Program-made: the position numbers and the translations under genes
DNA from: Porticoccaceae bacterium
GTDB lineage: Bacteria > Pseudomonadota > Gammaproteobacteria > Pseudomonadales > Porticoccaceae
Direction of reading: 5' to 3'
Length of the DNA stretch: 7,410 bases
NCBI GenBank assembly: GCA_030741175.1
Contig: JASLVT010000058.1
Coordinates: forward strand, 1-7,410
Notes under the pieces: generated by a model
What the model saw: only the letters and a program-made list of their open reading frames with translations
Database searches by the model: none
What the model was told of the DNA's origin: nothing
Shown: positions 1-4,919 of the stretch, piece after piece
Layout of the letters: each line of letters begins with the position of its first letter
Numbering within the stretch: the stretch's first letter is position 1

Positions 1-16
1 TGTTTTTAATCTATTT

Positions 17-60
17 TAAGAAATATATTAAGTATTTGGCTTGAAATAAGTAAGAAATAT
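17..60. repeat. Perfect 10-bp direct repeat in the ald leader
   Basis: The 10-mer TAAGAAATAT occurs at 17-26 and again at 51-60, start to start 34 bp. The second copy overlaps the candidate -10 element of the ald promoter. A near-tandem pair, CATAAATT (64-71) and CATAAAATT (72-80), follows immediately. The region is very AT-rich, so some repetition is expected by chance. The repeats could be regulator binding sites, but no known consensus fits well. Confidence 0.4.
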
Positions 61-69
61 TATCATAAA
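36..69 (+). promoter_or_regulatory. Candidate sigma-70 promoter(s) for ald
   Basis: Two overlapping hexamer pairs are visible. One is TTGGCT (36-41), 16 bp, TATTAT (58-63). The other is TTGAAA (41-46), 17 bp, CATAAA (64-69). Either would give a leader of about 45-55 nt before the ald start. AT-rich DNA yields such matches easily, so the exact promoter is uncertain. It is nevertheless the only leader available to ald within the window. Confidence 0.4.
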
Positions 70-108
70 TTCATAAAATTACCTGATAAATAAATATTTC
101 ATGGCAAT

Positions 109-114
109 AAGAGG
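109..114 (+). promoter_or_regulatory. Ribosome binding site of ald
   Basis: AAGAGG lies 8 nt before the ATG at 123 and supports that start. An out-of-frame ATG at 101 has no comparable purine-rich site at a suitable distance. Confidence 0.75.
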
Positions 115-122
115 TAATTGTT

Positions 123-1238
123 ATGTTGGTCGGTGTGCCCAAAGAAATCAAAAACCACGAATACCGCGTTGGGTTGACGCCAGCGTCGGTGAATGAATTA
201 GTCAAGCGTGGACATCAGGTGCTAGTCGAGCGCAATGCCGGCGCCGCTATCGATTTTCCCGATGCTGACTATATCAACGCAGGTGCGGAGATCGTGGCAT
301 CTGCAGGAGAGGTATTTGCCCGTGCTGAGATGGTTGTTAAGGTTAAGGAACCACAGCCGGCTGAATGCAAAATGTTGCGTGAGGGTCAGATTCTCTACAC
401 TTATCTGCATCTTGCCCCTGATCCTGAGCAAACCGAGTTGTTGTTAGCCTCTGGAGCGACCTGTGTAGCCTATGAGACGGTGACCGATGATCAGGGCGGT
501 TTGCCGCTGTTGGCGCCAATGTCGGAGGTGGCAGGGCGCATGTCGGTGCAAGCCGGCGCCCATCATCTTGAGAAAGCGCAGGCTGGACGGGGAGTACTTC
601 TCGGCGGTGTGCCCGGTGTTGCGCCAGCAAAAGTTTTGGTTATTGGCGGTGGTGTGGTGGGAGATAATGCCGCTGCTATGGCAGTCGGCATGGGTGCGGA
701 TGTGACGCTACTCGATCGGTCGATACCAAGATTGCGCGAGTTGGATGCAAAATATGAGGGTAGGGCGCGTTGTGTGTACTCCACCGATGCAGCCATTGAG
801 GAGTATGCCCTTGAGGCAGATCTGGTGATTGGTGCGGTGTTAATACCCGGCGCTGCCGCCCCAAAGCTATTGTCTGAGACGCTTATTAGCCGCATGAAGC
901 AAGGTGCTGTTGTAGTCGATGTGGCCATCGATCAGGGCGGCTGTTTTGCCACGTCGAAAGCGACCACCCATGAACAACCGACCTATATTGTTGATTCGGT
1001 GGTGCATTACTGCGTTGCCAATATGCCCGGCGGCGTGGCTCGCACCGCCACCATTGCACTGAATAATGCCACCTTACCCTACGCGCTGGCGTTGGCAGAT
1101 GATCCGGTCAATCGTCTGTTTATCGATAAAAATTTACAGAATGGTTTAAATATACATAAAGGTAAGGTGACCTATAAGGCAGTTGCCGATGCATTGGGTC
1201 ATCCCTATGTTCCTGCAGATGAAGCACTAAAAGTGTAA
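123..1238 (+). CDS. ald: Alanine dehydrogenase
   Basis: This is NAD-dependent L-alanine dehydrogenase, which reversibly converts L-alanine to pyruvate plus ammonium in the cytoplasm, usually for alanine catabolism. The 371-aa length is standard for the family. The N-terminal signature MLVGVPKEIK is present, and the residues known in characterised enzymes for substrate binding and catalysis fall at the usual numbers: Arg15, Lys75, His96 and Asp270. The NAD-binding Rossmann motif GGGVVG is at residues 175-180, followed by Asp198 at the end of the second strand, which fits NAD preference. The NMPGGVART segment at residues 300-308 is also typical. The start has a good ribosome binding site. The gene converges on cmoB with a 57-bp gap and no recognisable intrinsic terminator. 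In other bacteria ald is often controlled by Lrp/AsnC-type regulators, but no regulator gene is visible here. The gene appears intact. Confidence 0.97.
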   Translation: MLVGVPKEIKNHEYRVGLTPASVNELVKRGHQVLVERNAGAAIDFPDADYINAGAEIVASAGEVFARAEMVVKVKEPQPAECKMLREGQILYTYLHLAPDPEQTELLLASGATCVAYETVTDDQGGLPLLAPMSEVAGRMSVQAGAHHLEKAQAGRGVLLGGVPGVAPAKVLVIGGGVVGDNAAAMAVGMGADVTLLDRSIPRLRELDAKYEGRARCVYSTDAAIEEYALEADLVIGAVLIPGAAAPKLLSETLISRMKQGAVVVDVAIDQGGCFATSKATTHEQPTYIVDSVVHYCVANMPGGVARTATIALNNATLPYALALADDPVNRLFIDKNLQNGLNIHKGKVTYKAVADALGHPYVPADEALKV

Positions 1239-1295
1239 TTTTTTAGGTGGCTAAGGTAGGCCGCAGAGTAGTGTTTAGCGACCTGTCCCTAGCTG

Positions 1296-2285
1296 CTACT
1301 CAGGTGCTTCGGCAATAAATATTGCTCTGATAGGTGCCGGATGACCCTCAATAGTTTTGCTGTGATCATGGGGGTCAAGAAAATCTTCCAATGACTCAAA
1401 CTGCATCCAGTCGGTACTGCGCTGCTCATCAGTGCTGGTTACGGTGCTATCCACCATACGCGGGTTGACGAATCCGGTTTTACGCATCCAGCCAAGTAAG
1501 CTGTCTATTGAGGGTAAGAACCATACATTGGGCATTTTGGCATAGCGTCCATCAGGCACCAGTACGCTGCCTTCAGGCCCATTGATGATAAGAGTTTCCA
1601 ATATCAATTGCCCGCCGGGGCGCAGTAATTCTTTGAGTTCGCGCAAATGATCCATGGGTGAGCGACGATGGTAGAGAATACCCATTGAAAACACAGTATC
1701 AAAAGCAGCGAGCTTTTGTGGCAACTGCTCTATACCCAGAGGCAACACATCAATGGGCAAATCGGAGCCGGCAAAATGTTTAATAGCGTGAAATTGAAAG
1801 ACAAATTTTACCGATGGATCTATCCCTATTACCCGTTTTGCGCCGGCGCCGAGCATGCGCCAACAGTGGTAGCCATTGCCACAGCCGATATCGAGAACCA
1901 GTCGGTTATCAAGAGGCTGACAATGGGGCAGCACACGATCCCATTTCCAGTCTGATCGCCACTCGGTATCAATAGTCAAACCGAATAGGTTGTAGGGACC
2001 TTTACGCCATGGGTGCAACCCCATCAATGTGGCCTGCAGAGCCAACCTCCGACCTTTGTCCATTAGGCTTGGATCGCCGATAATCACATCGTCTTTCAGT
2101 GCGACATGCAGTGGGTCCACTTCTGGTAGTCGTTTCAGTGCTTCCTGCCATTCTGGCATATCGCCCCAGCGCTCTACTCGCAGTTGATGGGCCAGAATTT
2201 CGGGTAATTCCTGCCCCCAGTCAGCAAGGGGCGATTCCTCTAACCAGGAAAGCAATTGGTCGTAGTTTAATGGTGAAGGAATCAT
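1296..2285 (-). CDS. cmoB: tRNA U34 carboxymethyltransferase CmoB
   Basis: CmoB transfers the carboxymethyl group of carboxy-SAM to 5-hydroxyuridine at tRNA position 34, giving 5-carboxymethoxyuridine (cmo5U). The 329-aa length is close to the 323 aa of E. coli CmoB. After an N-terminal helical region, the diagnostic stretch HPWRKGP (residues 91-97) includes Lys95, the counterpart of the carboxylate-binding lysine of E. coli CmoB. IDTEWRSDWKWDRVLPH (105-121) follows, then the class I methyltransferase motif LDIGCGNGYH (131-140), the acidic residue in GIDPS (154-158), and FSMGILYHRRSP (199-210) with the conserved Met and Tyr. The C-terminal part keeps DFLDPHDHSKT and the PAPIRA segment. The start is chosen from the conserved length and its position behind a strong promoter; the ribosome binding site is weak. 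The gene faces away from slyX. Unlike in many gammaproteobacteria, it is not adjacent to cmoA. No truncation or missing key residue is seen. Confidence 0.97.
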   Translation of the reverse strand: MIPSPLNYDQLLSWLEESPLADWGQELPEILAHQLRVERWGDMPEWQEALKRLPEVDPLHVALKDDVIIGDPSLMDKGRRLALQATLMGLHPWRKGPYNLFGLTIDTEWRSDWKWDRVLPHCQPLDNRLVLDIGCGNGYHCWRMLGAGAKRVIGIDPSVKFVFQFHAIKHFAGSDLPIDVLPLGIEQLPQKLAAFDTVFSMGILYHRRSPMDHLRELKELLRPGGQLILETLIINGPEGSVLVPDGRYAKMPNVWFLPSIDSLLGWMRKTGFVNPRMVDSTVTSTDEQRSTDWMQFESLEDFLDPHDHSKTIEGHPAPIRAIFIAEAPE

Positions 2286-2310
2286 ATGGCAGCCTGAAAA
2301 TTGGTGGGCA

Positions 2311-2340
2311 ATTATAGGATATTTCCGCTATGGTGGTGAA
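2311..2340 (-). promoter_or_regulatory. Candidate sigma-70 promoter of cmoB
   Basis: On the minus strand a perfect TATAAT -10 (2316-2311) is preceded, 18 bp upstream, by TTCACC (2340-2335), a 4/6 match to the -35 consensus. The predicted transcript would start near 2304, leaving a leader of only about 20 nt. It lies in the 87-bp divergent gap with slyX. A plus-strand promoter for slyX in the same gap is much weaker (CTGAAA 2294-2299, 18 bp, GATATT 2318-2323) and would overlap this one. Confidence 0.55.
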
Positions 2341-2359
2341 CCAAAACTGGATTGATAAT

Positions 2360-2363
2360 GGAG
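2360..2363 (+). promoter_or_regulatory. Ribosome binding site deciding the slyX start
   Basis: GGAG lies 9 nt before the ATG at 2373. The upstream in-frame candidates TTG (2352) and ATG (2358) have no comparable Shine-Dalgarno sequence, so 2373 is preferred. Confidence 0.6.
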
Positions 2364-2372
2364 TCGTCAACA

Positions 2373-2600
2373 ATGAGTGAAAAGCGGTTGCAGGAATTCG
2401 AGGAGAAACTGGCTTATCTGGAAATGGCCAATGTACAACTCGAGGAAGAAATTTTTCGCCAGCAGCAAGAAATCGACGCTCTTACAAAGGCGCATCGCAG
2501 TATGCAGCAGCGCCTTGAGGCACTTCAGGATCGCGCTGCTGAACAGGGGTCTCAGAGCCAGAGTGGCGTAGCACAAGATGAGAAGCCGCCGCATTACTAG
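2373..2600 (+). CDS. slyX: SlyX family protein
   Basis: This is a small coiled-coil protein of the SlyX family, whose molecular function is not established. From the chosen ATG it is 75 aa; E. coli SlyX is 72 aa. Residues 1-55 are rich in Glu, Gln, Leu and Arg with heptad-like spacing (EEKLAYLEMANVQLEEEIF, then QQQEIDALTKAH), predicting one long helix or coiled coil. A polar Ser/Gln-rich segment follows, and the protein ends in KPPHY, the family's hallmark C-terminus. An in-frame ATG at 2358 and a TTG at 2352 would add 5 or 7 residues; the GGAG at 2360-2363 favours 2373. The gene diverges from cmoB and lies 140 bp upstream of the aldehyde dehydrogenase on the same strand. The gap contains its own possible promoter, so the two need not be one operon. 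Confidence 0.88.
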   Translation: MSEKRLQEFEEKLAYLEMANVQLEEEIFRQQQEIDALTKAHRSMQQRLEALQDRAAEQGSQSQSGVAQDEKPPHY

Positions 2601-2633
2601 AGTTGTAAATATGAACGCGGGGGTCACAACTAA

Positions 2634-2674
2634 ATGATTATCATGGTTACTAAATCTATTCGATATCATTGATA
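2634..2674. promoter_or_regulatory. Paired pseudo-palindromes upstream of the aldehyde dehydrogenase (possible operators)
   Basis: Two 11-bp palindromes with 5-bp arms and a single central base occur in the slyX/aldehyde dehydrogenase gap: ATGATTATCAT (2634-2644) and TATCATTGATA (2664-2674). Their centres are exactly 30 bp apart, near three helical turns, and they share the string TATCAT. The first matches the 11-bp core of the classical Fur box, allowing for strand symmetry, but the flanks match poorly (about 13/19 overall). They lie just upstream of the candidate -35 element. This could be a two-site regulator binding region or chance in AT-rich DNA. Confidence 0.3.
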
Positions 2675-2686
2675 GCAGTTACACTT

Positions 2687-2716
2687 TTGGTCGTCGCAGT
2701 TGCTCGGCGATAATAA
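2687..2716 (+). promoter_or_regulatory. Candidate promoter for the aldehyde dehydrogenase
   Basis: TTGGTC (2687-2692) is followed after 16 bp by GATAAT (2709-2714), or after 18 bp by TAATAA (2711-2716). A start near 2721 would leave a leader of about 20 nt containing the ribosome binding site. Matches are moderate only. Confidence 0.35.
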
Positions 2717-2727
2717 AAATTATTGAC

Positions 2728-2734
2728 AAGGGGG
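2728..2734 (+). promoter_or_regulatory. Ribosome binding site of the aldehyde dehydrogenase
   Basis: The purine tract AAGGGGG lies 6 nt before the ATG at 2741 and fixes that start. Confidence 0.7.
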
Positions 2735-2740
2735 TAGAAA

Positions 2741-4165
2741 ATGGCTGCATTAAAAGCCGCGGTTAAGAAGTCCATCGACGCTGTGTTTACGCAGCAAAAA
2801 CAACATGCACTGGCATTGCGCAAATCCGATCATAAACAACGTCTCGCTGTTTTGGCTCGATTTGAAACTGTTTTTAAAGCGTCCTATGACAAGATACATG
2901 CAGCCGCTGCGGCCGACTTTGGTAAGCCCGAAGCGGAGGTGGATGCGGCGGAAATACTGCCCGTGGTCACTGAGCTCAAGCATATCCGCAAGCAACTCAA
3001 GAACTGGATGAAGCCAGTGAAGGTAAGTGCAACACTTTCCATGATGGGTACACAGTCGCAAATTGTAAAAGAACCCAAAGGCGTTACATTGGTGGTGTCG
3101 CCATGGAATTATCCTTTTAACCTCACGTTTGGTCCAATGATGTGGTCCATCGCGGCTGGGAATACAGTGATTATTAAGCCTTCAGAAATGACGCCAAATA
3201 TGTCCAGAGTCATCGGTGAAATTGTTGCAGAGGCATTTAGACCTGAAGAGGTGGCTATGTTTGAGGGTGAGGCCGATGTTGCCAGTTACCTGACCGGTTT
3301 GCCATTTGATCATATCTTCTTTACTGGTAGTCCTGCAGTGGGTAAACATGTGATGGCCGCGGCGGCGAAGAATTTAACCTCGGTAACATTGGAGCTGGGT
3401 GGCAAGAGTCCGGTGATCGTTGATAAGTCCGCTAATCTGAAAAAAGCTGCGCGATCGATTGCCTATGGCAAGTTCTCTAATAATGGGCAGACCTGTATTG
3501 CCCCCGACTATATCTATGTGCATGAGTCGATTAAGGATGCGTTTGTCGCCGAGATCACAGCGGCGGTGCAGCGCCAATATGGCTTGGGCGATGATGCGGC
3601 CAATAATGATGACTATTGCCGGATTGTTAATGCGGCGCATCATGGCCGTATTACTCGTCTATTGGACGATGCCAAGGCCAAAGGAGGAGTGCTATTAACC
3701 GGGGGAGAGACGAACAAAAAAACTCAGTTTATCTCGCCTACATTGATTGAGGGTATGAGTGCAGACTCGGCGATTATGGACGAAGAAATCTTTGGTCCGG
3801 TGTTACCTATTATCACCTTTGCTGAAGTTGATGAAGCGATTGATTACGTCAATAACAAGCCAAAACCTCTAGCCTTGTATATCTACAGCACCAATAAAAA
3901 GTTCACCGACAAAGTGCTACAGGAAACCAGTGCCGGTGATAGTTGTGTTAACCAAACAGTGTTACATTTTCTCCACCCAAATCTGCCATTTGGTGGCGTC
4001 AACAATAGCGGTATTGGCAAATCCGGTGGCGTCTGGGGCTTTAATGCATTTACCCATGAGCGCAGCGTGCTTGTCGATAAGTTTAGCTCCACTCATATGC
4101 TTCACCCTCCCTACACGCCAGGGGTAAGCAAGATGATTAAATCAATGGTGAAATTGCTGTCGTAG
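2741..4165 (+). CDS. Aldehyde dehydrogenase, class 3 (ALDH3)-like
   Basis: This NAD(P)-dependent aldehyde dehydrogenase oxidises an aldehyde to its carboxylate. The 474-aa length and the order of motifs fit the class-3 (ALDH3/coniferyl aldehyde dehydrogenase) branch, whose members are shorter at the N-terminus than most ALDHs. Visible features are SPWNYPF with catalytic Asn123; IIKPSE with cofactor-binding Lys146; FTGS at 194-197; LELGGKSP with general base Glu218; NNGQTC with nucleophile Cys252; EEIFGPVLP with Glu349 and Phe351; and NNSGIGKSGG at 421-430. The C-terminus has the PPYT segment common in this class and a short basic-hydrophobic tail (KMIKSMVKLLS). All key residues are present, so the enzyme is probably active. 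The substrate cannot be read from the sequence; medium- or long-chain fatty aldehydes or aromatic aldehydes are plausible from the family. The gene follows slyX on the same strand after 140 bp and ends 19 bp from the convergent end of cmoA, with no visible terminator between. Confidence 0.93.
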   Translation: MAALKAAVKKSIDAVFTQQKQHALALRKSDHKQRLAVLARFETVFKASYDKIHAAAAADFGKPEAEVDAAEILPVVTELKHIRKQLKNWMKPVKVSATLSMMGTQSQIVKEPKGVTLVVSPWNYPFNLTFGPMMWSIAAGNTVIIKPSEMTPNMSRVIGEIVAEAFRPEEVAMFEGEADVASYLTGLPFDHIFFTGSPAVGKHVMAAAAKNLTSVTLELGGKSPVIVDKSANLKKAARSIAYGKFSNNGQTCIAPDYIYVHESIKDAFVAEITAAVQRQYGLGDDAANNDDYCRIVNAAHHGRITRLLDDAKAKGGVLLTGGETNKKTQFISPTLIEGMSADSAIMDEEIFGPVLPIITFAEVDEAIDYVNNKPKPLALYIYSTNKKFTDKVLQETSAGDSCVNQTVLHFLHPNLPFGGVNNSGIGKSGGVWGFNAFTHERSVLVDKFSSTHMLHPPYTPGVSKMIKSMVKLLS

Positions 4166-4184
4166 ACTGCGGTGTACGCGTCGT

Positions 4185-4919
4185 CTATTTGATGGCAATT
4201 AATGAGCAGAAATTAAAGCACTGAAACCATGGGCTGGCAGATTGAAAACCGCAGCCCATCAGTCGTTTGATATGGGTATCCATGGTTTCCGGAATTAATA
4301 CATTCTCAATGGCGTCGCGCTTCTGGCTGATTTCTAAATCGCTGTAGCCTTGGGCGCGTTTGAAATCGTGGTATAAGTCCATCAGCAGATCATCTAATTC
4401 GGCTGGCTCAAAGCTCAGTTTTTCAGAAATGATTAGGCAGCCACCGGGGTTGAGTCCGCGATAAATTTTCTCCATCAGAGCCTGTCGCTGCGGTAGCGGT
4501 ACAAACTGCAATGTGAAGTTCATTACCACTAATGAGGCATTGGTAATCTCAATCTGACAGATATCATCGTGAACTAATTCAATGTCCGTATTGCCACTGT
4601 AGTCGGCAAAAATGCCGCGGCATTTCTCCACCATGGCACTGGCGTTATCTACGGCAATAATTTTGGCGTGACGGCCATCGATACGTTGCGCCATAGCTAG
4701 TGATGATGCACCCAGAGAGCAACCCAGATCGTAACACTGGCTGTCGGGTTGTACAAAGCGATCGGCGAGTTCACCAGTATGGGACAAAATGGTTTCGTAG
4801 CCGGGTACCGAGCGACTAATCATATCGGGAAAAACTTCGACCACTGAACGATCAAAGGCAAAGCTGGGTATATTGCCCAGCGGACTAGCAAATAGATTGT
4901 CGCGGTTTGAACTGCTCAT
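4185..4919 (-). CDS. cmoA: Carboxy-S-adenosyl-L-methionine synthase CmoA
   Basis: CmoA converts SAM and prephenate to carboxy-SAM and phenylpyruvate, supplying the cofactor CmoB uses to make cmo5U34 in tRNA. The 244 aa match the 247-aa E. coli protein along the whole length. The N-terminal RDNLF and FDRSVVEVFPDMISRSVPGYE segments come first. The SAM-binding motif DLGCSLGASSL is at residues 64-74, and IIAVDNASAMVEKC follows at 87-100. NFTLQF is at 134-139, NPGG at 157-160, and HDFKRAQGYSDLEISQKR at 184-201. Arg201 of the last segment corresponds to the E. coli arginine (Arg199) that binds the carboxylate. WFQCFNF lies near the end. The ATG directly follows the TAA stop of the upstream M16 protease gene (TAAATG) and has no good Shine-Dalgarno sequence at normal spacing, so translation is probably coupled to the protease. 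The N-terminus agrees with the family, supporting the start. Confidence 0.97.
   Translation of the reverse strand: MSSSNRDNLFASPLGNIPSFAFDRSVVEVFPDMISRSVPGYETILSHTGELADRFVQPDSQCYDLGCSLGASSLAMAQRIDGRHAKIIAVDNASAMVEKCRGIFADYSGNTDIELVHDDICQIEITNASLVVMNFTLQFVPLPQRQALMEKIYRGLNPGGCLIISEKLSFEPAELDDLLMDLYHDFKRAQGYSDLEISQKRDAIENVLIPETMDTHIKRLMGCGFQSASPWFQCFNFCSLIAIK

Noticed and set aside
343..928. Antisense open frames of 95 and 121 codons inside ald (343-630 and 563-928, minus strand)
   Set aside because: They lie wholly within a well-supported gene, have low-complexity Pro/Thr/Ala-rich translations, and show no domain or ribosome binding site.
1245..1284. Imperfect hairpin (1245-1255 with 1274-1284) next to a T6 run as a terminator between ald and cmoB
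   Set aside because: The T run (1239-1244) is on the wrong side for ald, and reads as A's after the hairpin for cmoB. The stem has a mismatch and an 18-nt loop.
2352..2372. TTG (2352) or ATG (2358) as the slyX start
   Set aside because: Neither has a good Shine-Dalgarno sequence, whereas GGAG at 2360-2363 serves the ATG at 2373, and the shorter product matches the family length better.
2601..2631. Inverted repeat AGTTGT/ACAACT after slyX as a terminator
   Set aside because: There are only six pairs around a 19-nt loop and no T run follows; it is likely chance.
2741..4165. Aldehyde dehydrogenase and slyX as a newly acquired mobile insertion between cmoA and cmoB
   Set aside because: No transposase, integrase, terminal inverted repeats, target duplications or obvious composition shift mark the borders; only gene order suggests rearrangement.
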